Assembly (NCBI GenBank): GCA_002709005.1
Contig: PAPH01000060.1
Coordinates: forward strand, 1-64,000
DNA: 64,000 nt
Direction of reading: 5' to 3'
Source: Hyphomicrobiales bacterium
Lineage (GTDB): Bacteria; Pseudomonadota; Alphaproteobacteria; Rhizobiales; Rhizobiaceae
Shown here one piece after another: positions 1 to 8,003 of the stretch. Position 1 is the first letter of the stretch. Every line of letters starts with the position of its first letter. The translations under genes and the position numbers were made by a program. The notes beneath the pieces are model-generated. The model was not told the DNA's origin. It was given only the letters and a program-made list of their open reading frames with translations, and made no database searches.

Positions 1-260
1 AGCGGGATGATGATGATGAAGCTCGCGACGAAGACGAGCACGAACAACAGCAGAATGACCACGGTCGCCGCAAGCCGGCTCAGGCCGATCCTTTGCAGCC
101 TGTCGGCCACCGGATCGAGGAAATAGCCCAGCGCCATGCCGGCGACGAAGGGCAGCAGGATCGACGAGAAGATGTAGAGAAAGAGCGCGAATACCGCGAG
201 CGCGATGAGCCAGAAGAAAATCTGGCGGCGCAGAGCCGCGCGATCGATATGAGTGGTCAT
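1..260 (-). CDS. AI-2E family transporter (PerM-like), N-terminal part
   Basis: The reverse-strand reading starts at 260 with MTTHIDRAALRRQIFFW and runs off the left edge after about 86 residues. A hydrophobic segment rich in Leu, Ile and Phe is followed by the motif GMALGYFLDPVADRL and then a second long hydrophobic stretch. This matches the N-terminus of AI-2E family (PerM/YdiK) permeases, which are inner-membrane proteins of about 350 residues. The substrate is uncertain for most members of the family. The gene points the same way as the phosphatidyltransferase upstream of it, with a 152-base gap, so co-transcription is possible. Only the N-terminus is visible. Confidence 0.85.
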   Translation of the reverse strand, partial: MTTHIDRAALRRQIFFWLIALAVFALFLYIFSSILLPFVAGMALGYFLDPVADRLQRIGLSRLAATVVILLLFVLVFVASFIIIIP

Positions 261-412
261 GCCGCCCTCGCTTTCCGCCCGTCGGGGAGTACCCCGGCGC
301 CCGCCCACCGCCCGGACCGTTTCACCTCAAGGTGCGAGCGGATGGCTTCGACGGGCCGCCGAGTTCATGTACGCGTTTCGCTTTTGCCGGTTCCGCCAAT
401 ATCGACATTGCG

Positions 413-949
413 CTAGCCGGTCTCGGCCATGTGCCGCATCCATGTCCTGAGATAGGCTGCGGCGGAAGCGATGGTCAAGCCCGCCGCCGCCAATCCCAGC
501 CAGAAAACACCGGCCGAAAGCTCGGCGAACCCGGCGAGATGCGCCAGCGCCACGGTAACGAGCAGGATCTGCACCGTCGTCGTCAGCTTGGAGACGAAAA
601 GCGGGCGCACCGGGACGGGACGGCCGATCAGATGCGAGGTGAGAACCGCGCCGACGATGAGCACATCCCGTGAGACGACAAGAAGGACCAGCCAGACCGG
701 AATGGCGCCGACATAGCCAAGGGTGATAAAGCCGCTGATCAGGAGCAGCTTGTCGGCGACCGGATCGAGATAGGCGCCGAGCTCGCTGACCTGACCGAAG
801 CGGCGCGCGAGATAGCCGTCGATGGCGTCCGACAAGCCTGCAACCAGAAAGACGGCGAAGGCCCATCCTGTCGTGCCCTGCAACATCGCCAGGATGAAGA
901 CCGGGACCAGGATCACCCGCCCTATTGTGATGAAGTTCGGCCAAGTCAT
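413..949 (-). CDS. CDP-alcohol phosphatidyltransferase family protein
   Basis: This 178-residue integral membrane enzyme carries the full CDP-alcohol phosphotransferase signature. Asp44-Gly45, Ala48-Arg49, Gly58, Asp62 and Asp66 fit D-G-x2-A-R-x8-G-x3-D-x3-D. The family transfers a phosphoalcohol from a CDP-alcohol, usually CDP-diacylglycerol, to an acceptor alcohol in phospholipid synthesis. Several hydrophobic segments follow the motif, as expected. A second paralogue at 17643 is closer to canonical PgsA, so the substrate of this copy (glycerol phosphate, or a cardiolipin-type acceptor) is not settled. It is divergent from purM across a 249-base gap that must hold both promoters. Confidence 0.88.
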   Translation of the reverse strand: MTWPNFITIGRVILVPVFILAMLQGTTGWAFAVFLVAGLSDAIDGYLARRFGQVSELGAYLDPVADKLLLISGFITLGYVGAIPVWLVLLVVSRDVLIVGAVLTSHLIGRPVPVRPLFVSKLTTTVQILLVTVALAHLAGFAELSAGVFWLGLAAAGLTIASAAAYLRTWMRHMAETG

Positions 950-1198
950 CGACGTGAACCATGCCTTCCCGATTTAATTCTTCGTTTCCCGCCCACCCAT
1001 AAGCAGCAGATCGGCAATAACCGCCGTCTTTGCAAGTGCGGCGACAATTTCGCGGCGACGGCGGATGTGGAAACAGGAGGCTGGAGGGAATAGCCGCTTG
1101 CGCCCGTCCCGGCAAAATGCGATTTGCGCGGACAGATGGAACCGCCCCGCTTCCCGGGCTTTCGACGGGCGGAGATCGCGCAAGAAAGGTGCCGGCGG

Positions 1199-2269
1199 AT
1201 GAGCAGCAAGGGCAATGGCCTGACCTACAGCGATGCTGGGGTCGATATCGACGCGGGCAACGAAATGGTCAACCGGATCAAGCCGCTGGTCAAATCGACC
1301 CGCCGGCCGGGTGCGGATGGCGAGATCGGCGGCTTCGGCGGCCTGTTCGACCTCAAGGCCGCGGGCTTCACCGATCCGGTACTGGTCGCTGCCAATGACG
1401 GCGTCGGCACCAAGCTGAAAGTTGCGATCGAGGCCGGCAAGCACGACACGGTCGGTGTCGATCTGGTGGCCATGTGCGTCAACGATCTGGTGGTCCAGGG
1501 CGCAGAGCCTCTCTTCTTTCTCGACTATTTCGCCACCGGGAAACTCGATCCGGCGCAGGGCGAGGATATCGTCGGCGGCATCGCCGAGGGGTGCCGTCAG
1601 GCAGGCTGCGCGTTGATCGGCGGCGAGACGGCCGAAATGCCGGGCATGTATTCGGACGGCGACTACGATCTCGCGGGTTTCGCTGTGGGCGCGGCCGAAC
1701 GCGGACAGTTGCTGCCGTCGGGCGACCTCGCCGAGGGCGACATCATTCTGGGTCTTGCATCCTCCGGCGTTCATTCCAACGGCTATTCGCTTGTTCGCAA
1801 GATCGTCGGCCTCTCCGGGCTCGACTATGCCGACAAAGCGCCGTTCGCCGCGGACATGACACTTGCTGAGGCGCTGCTCGCACCGACCAAAATCTACGTC
1901 AAGCCGCTGCTCGCGGCGATACGGGAGACGAACGCAATCAAGGCGCTCGCTCATATCACCGGCGGCGGCTTCCCCGAAAACATCCCCCGCGTGCTGCCCG
2001 AAGGACTGTCCGCGGAGATCGATCTAAACGCCGTCAAGGCGCCGGCCGTGTTCGGCTGGCTTGCCAGGACGGGGGGCGTGGAACCGAAGGAGATGCTGCG
2101 CACCTTCAATTGCGGTGTCGGCATGATCGTCGTGGTCGCGGAAGAAAACGCCGCGCGGGTGTCGGAGATCCTGGCCAACGAAGGCGAAAGCGTCGTCCGC
2201 CTCGGCCGGATCGGGAGCCGCGAGGCCGGAGCGCCTGGCGTCAATTATTCGGGGACATTGAGCCTGTGA
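1199..2269 (+). CDS. purM: phosphoribosylformylglycinamidine cyclo-ligase
   Basis: PurM (AIR synthetase) closes the imidazole ring of FGAM with ATP to give AIR, the fifth step of purine synthesis. The 356-residue product has the family N-terminus ([16 protein letters not shown]), the GGFGGLFDL segment, the nucleotide-site stretch [13 protein letters not shown], and [26 protein letters not shown]. The ATG at 1199 is preferred over an in-frame ATG at 1124 because AGAAAGG lies just upstream and the family starts near this point. Its stop overlaps the GTG start of purN by four bases, so the two are translationally coupled. Confidence 0.97.
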   Translation: MSSKGNGLTYSDAGVDIDAGNEMVNRIKPLVKSTRRPGADGEIGGFGGLFDLKAAGFTDPVLVAANDGVGTKLKVAIEAGKHDTVGVDLVAMCVNDLVVQGAEPLFFLDYFATGKLDPAQGEDIVGGIAEGCRQAGCALIGGETAEMPGMYSDGDYDLAGFAVGAAERGQLLPSGDLAEGDIILGLASSGVHSNGYSLVRKIVGLSGLDYADKAPFAADMTLAEALLAPTKIYVKPLLAAIRETNAIKALAHITGGGFPENIPRVLPEGLSAEIDLNAVKAPAVFGWLARTGGVEPKEMLRTFNCGVGMIVVVAEENAARVSEILANEGESVVRLGRIGSREAGAPGVNYSGTLSL

Positions 2270-2958
2270 GCGAGAACGACACCCCTTCCCCCCCGAAAAA
2301 GCCGCGCCGCAAGGTGGCGGTGATGATTTCCGGCCGCGGCTCCAATCTCGGCGCGCTGATCGCAGCCGCCATGAAGCCCGATTACCCTGCGCAGATCGTT
2401 GCCGTGTTCTCAGACAAGGCCGATGCGGTCGGGCTCGAGCGGGCGGCGAGCTTCGACATTCCCGGCCACGCCATCGCACGCAAGGACTTCGAATCCCGCG
2501 AGGCCCACGAAGCGGCAATGATGGAGGCGGTTGCGGAAACGGGCGCCGAATTCATCTGTCTCGCCGGCTACATGCGCATCCTCTCTGCGGACTTCGTACA
2601 GCGCTGGAAGGGCCGGATGATCAATATCCACCCTTCGCTGCTGCCTTCCTTCCCCGGCCTCGACACCCATCACCGGGCGCTTGCCGCCGGCTGCCGCATC
2701 CACGGCGCGAGCGTACACTTCGTCACCGAGGACATGGACGACGGCCCGATCATCGCGCAGGCGGCCGTGCCGGTGCTGAACGAGGATACCGCCGACACGC
2801 TCGCCGAGCGCGTTCTCAAGGCCGAGCACAAGCTCTACCCGGAGGCCCTGGCCCTGCTCGCCCGCGGCGAGGTGCGCATGAGCGGCGACGGAATGTCGTC
2901 GGCTTCCGGAACCGGCCGGTTCTCCACCGAAGACGAGATGCTGATCGTCACCGGCTGA
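2266..2958 (+). CDS. purN: phosphoribosylglycinamide formyltransferase
   Basis: PurN transfers a formyl group from 10-formyl-tetrahydrofolate to GAR, making FGAR, in purine synthesis. The start is GTG at 2266, inside the purM stop (GTGA overlap), giving 230 residues. [11 protein letters not shown] binds the substrate phosphate. Asn120 and His122 of NIHPSLLP, and Asp158 in DMDDGP, correspond to the family's catalytic Asn, His and Asp. There is a short Pro/Lys-rich N-terminal extension (about residues 6-15). Nothing terminator-like follows; a structured leader for the next gene begins about 50 bases downstream. Confidence 0.96.
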   Translation: MSENDTPSPPKKPRRKVAVMISGRGSNLGALIAAAMKPDYPAQIVAVFSDKADAVGLERAASFDIPGHAIARKDFESREAHEAAMMEAVAETGAEFICLAGYMRILSADFVQRWKGRMINIHPSLLPSFPGLDTHHRALAAGCRIHGASVHFVTEDMDDGPIIAQAAVPVLNEDTADTLAERVLKAEHKLYPEALALLARGEVRMSGDGMSSASGTGRFSTEDEMLIVTG

Positions 2959-3011
2959 ACATGGCCTGTGGCGGAAAAGCCTGCCGTCTTGCTTGAAAGC
3001 GCGCAGGCGAC

Positions 3012-3143
3012 CCTCTAATCTCACCCCATCGACTGAGTGGCAACTAGGGTTCCGGACGGCAGCGCCGTCGCTGGACCGAGCGTTGCAGAAACCGTGGCGT
3101 TTCACGGCTGCACCCGAGGGGCAAAATCCCAGAGGCGGAGATG
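3012..3143 (+). promoter_or_regulatory. ykkC-class riboswitch (guanidine-I family), putative
   Basis: The conserved 5' element CTAGGGTTCCG lies at 3044-3054, CTGGACCGAG at 3071-3080, and the 3' hairpin GGGGCAAAATCCC at 3118-3130. These are in the order and spacing of the ykkC aptamer core. Helices are visible between them: GACGGC/GCCGTC (3055-3060 with 3064-3069), TGCAG/CTGCA (3084-3088 with 3108-3112) and CCGTG/CACGG (3092-3096 with 3103-3107). Downstream, CGAGATC at 3145-3151 can pair with GGTCTCG at 3177-3183, which covers the end of the AGGAGG ribosome site and reaches the start codon. This suggests translational control of the DMT gene. ykkC RNAs include guanidine-I sensors and related ppGpp, PRPP and ADP classes. 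The ligand here is not decided by eye, and the 5' boundary is uncertain. Confidence 0.8.
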
Positions 3144-3183
3144 TCGAGATCAACCAGCGCCGTTGGCGCGAAAGGAGGTCTCG

Positions 3184-4059
3184 ATGGCACTTGCCTCGCT
3201 GCTGCTTGTCGTTCTTGCATCACTCATACATGCGAGCTGGAACCTGCTCGCCAAACGGGCCGCATCGGTCGGCCCGGTATTCGTCTTCGCCTACAACATT
3301 GTCGCCTGCGTGGCCTACGCCCCCTGGGTCATCTATCTTCTGGCGACCGGCAAGGGAACCGGCTGGACATGGGCCGCTATCGGTTTCGTCGTCGCCAGCG
3401 GGGTGATCCATCTTGCCTACAGTCTCTGTCTGCAACGGGGATATCAGAAGGCCGATCTCTCCGTCGTCTACCCCGTCGCCCGCGGTTCCGCCCCGATGCT
3501 CTCGACATTCGCCGCCTTCCTCGTCCTCGGGGAAACGCCCACCGGCCCGGGTCTTTTCGGCCTGCTGCTGGTGGTCATTGGGATCGGCCTCATCGCCACG
3601 CAGGGCGATCTTCGCGCCTTTCAGCGTCCCGACGGGCGACCGGGCGTTGGCTGGGGGACGGCGACGGGCGGACTTATCGCGACCTACACGGTCATAGATG
3701 CCTATGCGGTCAAGGCGCTCGGCATCGCGCCGGTCGTGCTCGACTGGTTTTCAAACCTGCTGCGCTTTCTTCTGCTGGCCCCGCTGGTCATTTCGAATCC
3801 GCGGCGTTCGATACGAGCGATGCGAGGCTATTGGGGCATCGCCCTCGGCGTCGGCCTGCTCTCGCCGCTCTCCTACATCCTCGTTCTGGCAGCGCTGACT
3901 TCGGGAGCCCCGTTGAGCCTCGTCGCACCGATGCGGGAGATGTCGATGATGGTCGGAGCGCTTCTGGGCATGCTGATCCTGCGGGAGAAGGTCGGCCCTT
4001 GGCGACTTGGCGGATGCGGCGTGCTGATCGCCGGCGTCATCCTTCTTTCGACCGCATAG
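3184..4059 (+). CDS. EamA/DMT superfamily transporter
   Basis: This 291-residue protein has about ten hydrophobic segments arranged as two EamA repeats, typical of drug/metabolite exporters in the inner membrane. A conserved motif of the first repeat, VVYPVARGSAPMLSTFAAFLVLGE, ends helix 4, and its counterpart APMREMSMMVGALLGMLILREK appears in the second repeat. The ATG at 3184 is set by a perfect AGGAGG at 3173-3178. The ykkC-class leader directly upstream makes it a candidate exporter of the riboswitch ligand, guanidine or a related small cation if the RNA is a guanidine-I sensor. That substrate assignment is inference. Confidence 0.9.
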   Translation: MALASLLLVVLASLIHASWNLLAKRAASVGPVFVFAYNIVACVAYAPWVIYLLATGKGTGWTWAAIGFVVASGVIHLAYSLCLQRGYQKADLSVVYPVARGSAPMLSTFAAFLVLGETPTGPGLFGLLLVVIGIGLIATQGDLRAFQRPDGRPGVGWGTATGGLIATYTVIDAYAVKALGIAPVVLDWFSNLLRFLLLAPLVISNPRRSIRAMRGYWGIALGVGLLSPLSYILVLAALTSGAPLSLVAPMREMSMMVGALLGMLILREKVGPWRLGGCGVLIAGVILLSTA

Positions 4060-4061
4060 AC

Positions 4062-4102
4062 AAAAAAAGCGCCTGCCGGTTACGGGATTGTCCGGCAGGC
4101 GC
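4062..4102 (-). terminator. intrinsic terminator of the DUF7282 gene
   Basis: GCGCCTGCCGG (4069-4079) and CCGGCAGGCGC (4092-4102) form a perfect 11-bp stem. Read on the minus strand it is followed by seven T residues (plus-strand A run at 4062-4068). A second inverted repeat (TTTTCCAG/CTGGAAAA) lies nearer the gene at about 4110-4129. The stem may also stop transcripts of the DMT gene coming from the other side. Confidence 0.85.
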
Positions 4103-4148
4103 TCAAGCATTTTCCAGGGGGCTGGAAAATGCAGATTTAAATTGGAGT

Positions 4149-4565
4149 TTACTGGGCGGTGATGGTGGTCATCACCAGCTTGCCGTCGACCTTGACCGGG
4201 CCGTCTTCCTTGGCGCCGAGGGTGTATTCGAATTCACCCTCCTTCATGCCGCCTTCCTCGCCGTGCACCATCAGCATCAGCATGTCGCCGGAGGCCACGT
4301 CTTCGTCGAGTTCGGCGGCTACATCGGTGTTCTCGCCCTTCTTGATCCAGGCATGACCGACGACCGGGCCGGGCTTCATGTTCGCATCGGTGCGGTGAAC
4401 GACGAGCCAGCCATCCTGCGCGGTCATGATGGACGAGGCGGTCACGCTGCCGCCGGAGACGTCCTGATCGGAGCCGGAAATGGAATATTCATCCATGGCG
4501 TGGGCCATGCCGAGCGAAGCTGCGAATGCGGCAGCGGTCAGAACGGAAGTGCGGATAAAAGTCAT
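4149..4565 (-). CDS. secreted DUF7282 domain protein
   Basis: This is a 138-residue exported protein. The ATG at 4565 (MTFIRTSVLTAAAFAASLGMAHA) is chosen because GGAG sits seven bases upstream; an in-frame ATG lies 27 bases further out. A signal peptide ends near residue 23. The rest is acidic and beta-rich, with MTAQDGWLVVHRTDANMKPG, VGHAWIKKGENTDVAAELDE and MLMLMVHGEEG. This resembles the DUF7282 domain, known from haloarchaea and some Proteobacteria, whose function is unknown. The many Met and His residues in the second half could bind metal, but that is only a guess. The gene stands alone between two terminators. Confidence 0.75.
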   Translation of the reverse strand: MTFIRTSVLTAAAFAASLGMAHAMDEYSISGSDQDVSGGSVTASSIMTAQDGWLVVHRTDANMKPGPVVGHAWIKKGENTDVAAELDEDVASGDMLMLMVHGEEGGMKEGEFEYTLGAKEDGPVKVDGKLVMTTITAQ

Positions 4566-4640
4566 AATACGTCTCCTCTGTGTTTTGATCACATGGCGGA
4601 AGACGAGAGGGGTCGCGGGAAAGTTTCACCGGCTGCCAAA

Positions 4641-4678
4641 AAAAATGAAAGGGCCCGGACAGGCGGGGTGTCCGGGCC
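4641..4678 (-). terminator. intrinsic terminator downstream of ohr
   Basis: GGCCCGGACA (4652-4661) pairs with TGTCCGGGCC (4669-4678) around a seven-base loop. On the minus strand the stem is followed by CTTTCATTTTT. It separates ohr from the DUF7282 gene. Confidence 0.85.
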
Positions 4679-4698
4679 TTTTCGCGCTCGTGTGAGGA

Positions 4699-5124
4699 TC
4701 AGACGAGTTCAGGGGTGATCGACAGCGTGCCGGAGGTGGCGTGCGAATAGGGGCAGACCTTGTGCCCACCGGCGATCAGGTCTTCTGCGACGTCCTTTTC
4801 GACACCCGGCAGGTCAACCTTGATCTTCACGTCGAGACCGAAGCCGACATCCTCGCGCGGACCGATGCCGACCGAGACGGTCACCTTGGCATCATCCGGC
4901 ACCTTGACCTTCTGCTGGCCCGCGTAAAAGCGCATCGCGCCCATGAAGCAGGCGGCATAGCCGGCGGCGAAGAGCTGTTCGGGGTTGGCGCCGTTGCCGG
5001 AGCCGCCCATTTCCTTGGGAACCGCGAGATCGAGATCGATGGTACCGTCCTCTGTGCGGGTATGGCCGTCACGGCCTCCCCCGGTGGCGGTGGCACTGGC
5101 GGTGTAGGCGATCTTGGTCGGCAT
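4699..5124 (-). CDS. ohr: organic hydroperoxide resistance protein Ohr
   Basis: Ohr is a cytoplasmic thiol peroxidase that reduces organic and fatty-acid hydroperoxides, using lipoylated proteins as reductant. The 141-residue product has both redox cysteines, Cys59 in AAGYAACF and Cys124 in VCPYSHAT. Arg18 and Glu50-region residues expected at the active site are also present (GGRDGHTRT; NPEQLFAAGY). It is divergently transcribed from the MarR-type regulator ohrR, and the intergenic region has two matching palindromes, so peroxide-induced derepression by OhrR is the likely control. Confidence 0.96.
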   Translation of the reverse strand: MPTKIAYTASATATGGGRDGHTRTEDGTIDLDLAVPKEMGGSGNGANPEQLFAAGYAACFMGAMRFYAGQQKVKVPDDAKVTVSVGIGPREDVGFGLDVKIKVDLPGVEKDVAEDLIAGGHKVCPYSHATSGTLSITPELV

Positions 5125-5148
5125 GACATTCTCCTTGTTTGCGATTTA

Positions 5149-5160
5149 ATCGTGCACGAT
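5149..5160. promoter_or_regulatory. candidate OhrR operator, ohr-proximal
   Basis: A perfect 12-bp palindrome, ATCGTGCACGAT, flanked by TTTA and ATATAT, lies 25 bases upstream of the ohr start. Its half-site GCGAT/ATCGC-like pattern and AT flank are shared with the second copy at 5202-5213. Confidence 0.65.
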
Positions 5161-5201
5161 ATATATTGGCGACGAAACGACCGGTCAAGCCTTGCGGCTC
5201 G

Positions 5202-5213
5202 ATCGCGCGCGAT
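5202..5213. promoter_or_regulatory. candidate OhrR operator, ohrR-proximal
   Basis: A perfect 12-bp palindrome, ATCGCGCGCGAT, is followed by TTAATTT and lies 27 bases before the ohrR start. It differs from the first copy only in the centre (ATCGyGCrCGAT). The centres are 53 bp apart, about five helical turns. Confidence 0.65.
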
Positions 5214-5240
5214 TTAATTTCGGCGCAGGAGTACAACGCG

Positions 5241-5705
5241 ATGTCAGATGAAAAGTTGCCCGAACGATTCCGGCCCTCACCCGAATCGATGATCTGCTTC
5301 GATCTCTACGCCACCCATCACGCTGTCGGGCAGGTGTACCAGCCGCTGCTTGCCGAGCTTGGACTGACCTATCCGCAATATCTCGTCCTCGTGACCCTGT
5401 GGACCGGCGACGGGATGACGGTCGGCGCGCTCGGCGGACGTCTCAACCTCGAATCCTCGACATTGACGCCCCTGGTCAAGCGTCTGGAAAAGAACGGCCT
5501 CCTGCGCCGCGAGCGGGACAAGGCGGACGAGCGGAAAGTACGGGTTCACCTGACCGAGACGGGTCGCGAGATGGAGACACGCGCCAGCCATATTCCGGGC
5601 TGTATCGCCGAAGCTTTCGGGCTGCCGATGCCGGAACTCAAGAATCTGCACGACATTTTGCTGCGCGTACGCGAGTCGCTCAAGGCAAGCGTAGAGGCAG
5701 ACTAA
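5241..5705 (+). CDS. ohrR: MarR family peroxide sensor OhrR
   Basis: OhrR is a dimeric winged-helix repressor that releases DNA when organic peroxides oxidise its reactive cysteine. The ATG at 5241, preceded by GCAGGAGT, gives 154 residues. The sensing Cys19 lies in the family context PESMICFDLYATHH. A second Cys121 (IPGCIAEAF) sits where two-Cys OhrR proteins form an intersubunit disulfide. The winged-helix core runs from YPQYLVLVTLW to the wing DERKVRVHLTETG. It is divergent from ohr and should repress both genes. Confidence 0.94.
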   Translation: MSDEKLPERFRPSPESMICFDLYATHHAVGQVYQPLLAELGLTYPQYLVLVTLWTGDGMTVGALGGRLNLESSTLTPLVKRLEKNGLLRRERDKADERKVRVHLTETGREMETRASHIPGCIAEAFGLPMPELKNLHDILLRVRESLKASVEAD

Positions 5706-5776
5706 CCCGTATCAGGGTTCCGCCTTCCCCAAATCCGACGCGTCCATCCGCTCACCGGCTGTAACCGCCCGGCAGA

Positions 5777-7912
5777 TCAGCCGGCCTTGCGCATCCAGAC
5801 ACGCGTGTCGTGGAAGGCGGCACCGCCGAACGGAGCGATGGCGTCGGCACCTGTCAGCACGTTGATCCCCTCGCCGCGCTCGTGCGCCTTGTTGGGCCAG
5901 ATGCCCTCGGCGATCACCGTGCCGCGCTTGGATTCCCTGGTGACCTTCGCGTGCAGCACCACTTCGCCGCGCCCGTTGCCGATCTCGACGCGATCACCAG
6001 AAACCAAGCCTGCCGCCTCGGCATCCTCGGGATGGATCATCAGTTCAGGCCGCCCTTCCCGCTTGCGGGAGCCAGGTGTCTCCGTGAACGTCGAATTGAG
6101 GAACTGCCGCGCCGGCGACGTGGCAAGCCTGAAGGGATGCCCTTCATCGGCGGCCTCGATCAGTTCGACGTGATCCGGGAATTCCGGCAGCCGGTCGTAG
6201 GGGCCCTGCAGGCCCATCGTCTCGGGCGGGCGGGTCGCGGTCCGCTGACCGCGCCAATCCGGCTTGAAGCGGTACTTGCCATCCGGATGACCGAAGCCGT
6301 TGAGGAAGTGGGACGTTTCGAAATCCGGCTGCACGTCGGCCCAGCGCTGTTCGGCGAAGGTCTCGAAATTCCCCAGGCCGCGCAGTTCCAGCATACGATC
6401 GATATGCTGGCGGGCAGTCAACCCGAACCCCTCGCGGTCGGCAATACCCAGGCGCTTTGCCAGCTCCTCGATCACATAAAGGTTCTCACGCGGGCCTTCC
6501 GGCGGATCGATGAGCTTGGGACCGAGCAGGATGTGCTGATTGCCGCCGCCGCGATAGATGTCGTCATGCTCGAGGAACATGGTGGCGGGCAGCACGACAT
6601 CGGCGAGTTCCGCCGTCTCGGTCATGAACTGCTCGTGCACGCAGGTGAAAAGATCGTCACGCAGGAAGCCCTGCTTCACCAGCCGCTGCTCCGGTGCGAT
6701 GTTCACCGGATTGGTGTTCTGGATCAGCATGGCGGTGACCGGAGGTCCGCCATAGAGCGCTGCGGCATCGCCAGTCAGCACGCGGCCCACCTGCGACTGG
6801 TCGAGACTGCGCACCGTCTTGTCCTCGTAGCCGAGGCCCTCGACGAGCACCTTGTCGATATTGAAGATCCCGCCATTGGTGTGGAACGCGCCACCGCCCT
6901 CATACTGCCAGGCACCGGTGACGGAGGCGACAGAAAGGGCTGCGTGCATGTTGGCGGTGCCGTTGCGCGAGCGCGTGAAACCGTAGCCGAGCCGGAAATA
7001 GCTGCGTCTGGTCCGGCCGACGAGCGCGGCGAAAGCCTCGATGTCCTCGACGGAAAGACCGGTGATCGCCGCCGCCCATTCGGGCGTCCGCGTCTTCAGA
7101 TGCGCTTCGAGCCCGCGCGGGTCGTCGGTGTATTTCTCCAGATAGGGCCAGTCGGCATAGCCGTCGCGGAAGGCCACATGCATGACGGCGCAGGCCAGCG
7201 CTCCATCGGTGCCGGGCTTGAGCACCAGCGCCAGGTCGGCCTGCTTCATCGTCGGCGTCTCATAGACGTCGATGACGACGATCTTCGCGCCGCGCTCCTT
7301 GCGGGCGCGGATGGCGTGCGTCATCACGTTGACCTGGGTGGAAACGGCGTTGGTGCCCCAGATCACCACACAGTCGGATTTCGCCATCTCGCGCGGATCG
7401 GGACCGCGCAGCGCGCCGGTCCCCATCGCCACGCCGGTCCAGGCGGCGTTGACGCAGATGGTGCCGAAGAAACCGGAATAGCGTTTGGCATGGCGCAGGC
7501 GATGAATGGAGTCGCGCTGCACCAGCCCCATCGTGCCGGCATATTGATAGGGCCAGACTGTCTCGGCGCCGTATTTCTGCTCTGCAGCGACGAATTTTTC
7601 GGCGACGAGGTCAAGCGCAGCTTCCCAGCTCGCTTCCTTCCACTGGCCGTCGCCACGCGCGCCAGACCGGATGAGCGGCTTCATCAGGCGGTCGGGATGG
7701 TGGACCCGTTCGGAATAGCGCGCAACCTTCGCGCAGATGACGCCGGCGGTATAGGAATTGTCCGGGGCGCCGCGCACGCGGCCGATCCGGCCGGGCCCGA
7801 GAAGTTCGACATCGAGCGCGCAGGTGGACGGACAGTCGTGCGGACAGGCCGTGTGGCCGATCCGGACCTCGGAAGCCTGCTTGGCGGAGAGGATGGGGCT
7901 CGCTTCATTCAT
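5777..7912 (-). CDS. molybdopterin-dependent oxidoreductase, DMSO reductase superfamily
   Basis: This 711-residue enzyme has an N-terminal [4Fe-4S] site (Cys23, Cys27, Cys31, Cys60; C-x3-C-x3-C-x28-C) in TACPHDCPSTCALDVE. A bis-MGD molybdenum fold follows, then a C-terminal dinucleotide-binding domain (VSGDRVEIGNGRGEVVLHAKVT). Cys152 (GTICVNAAW) sits where NapA-type enzymes provide the Mo ligand; this is inferred. No Tat motif or signal peptide is visible, so it should be cytoplasmic. No electron-transfer subunit is adjacent, and the substrate cannot be assigned. It is convergent with ohrR and divergent from rlmJ. The window also encodes moaD and moaE. Confidence 0.88.
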   Translation of the reverse strand: MNEASPILSAKQASEVRIGHTACPHDCPSTCALDVELLGPGRIGRVRGAPDNSYTAGVICAKVARYSERVHHPDRLMKPLIRSGARGDGQWKEASWEAALDLVAEKFVAAEQKYGAETVWPYQYAGTMGLVQRDSIHRLRHAKRYSGFFGTICVNAAWTGVAMGTGALRGPDPREMAKSDCVVIWGTNAVSTQVNVMTHAIRARKERGAKIVVIDVYETPTMKQADLALVLKPGTDGALACAVMHVAFRDGYADWPYLEKYTDDPRGLEAHLKTRTPEWAAAITGLSVEDIEAFAALVGRTRRSYFRLGYGFTRSRNGTANMHAALSVASVTGAWQYEGGGAFHTNGGIFNIDKVLVEGLGYEDKTVRSLDQSQVGRVLTGDAAALYGGPPVTAMLIQNTNPVNIAPEQRLVKQGFLRDDLFTCVHEQFMTETAELADVVLPATMFLEHDDIYRGGGNQHILLGPKLIDPPEGPRENLYVIEELAKRLGIADREGFGLTARQHIDRMLELRGLGNFETFAEQRWADVQPDFETSHFLNGFGHPDGKYRFKPDWRGQRTATRPPETMGLQGPYDRLPEFPDHVELIEAADEGHPFRLATSPARQFLNSTFTETPGSRKREGRPELMIHPEDAEAAGLVSGDRVEIGNGRGEVVLHAKVTRESKRGTVIAEGIWPNKAHERGEGINVLTGADAIAPFGGAAFHDTRVWMRKAG

Positions 7913-8003
7913 GGTTTCCCTATATGGGAAAGGCGCGCGTACCGCCAGTTGTGCCGGTGAGCTGAATTTCCTCTTTTTGCGCCCTCAGGCAGGCAATTTT
8001 TCC

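Noticed and set aside
3141-4718. 525-codon open frame in the frame next to the DMT gene
   Set aside because: It overlaps the transporter and the DUF7282 gene and has no start signal or domain; the real gene has AGGAGG.
5810-7960. 716-codon open frame opposite the molybdopterin oxidoreductase
   Set aside because: The translation is low-complexity and Arg/Gly/Asp-rich with no domain, while the minus strand encodes an intact enzyme with cofactor motifs. It is a GC-driven shadow.
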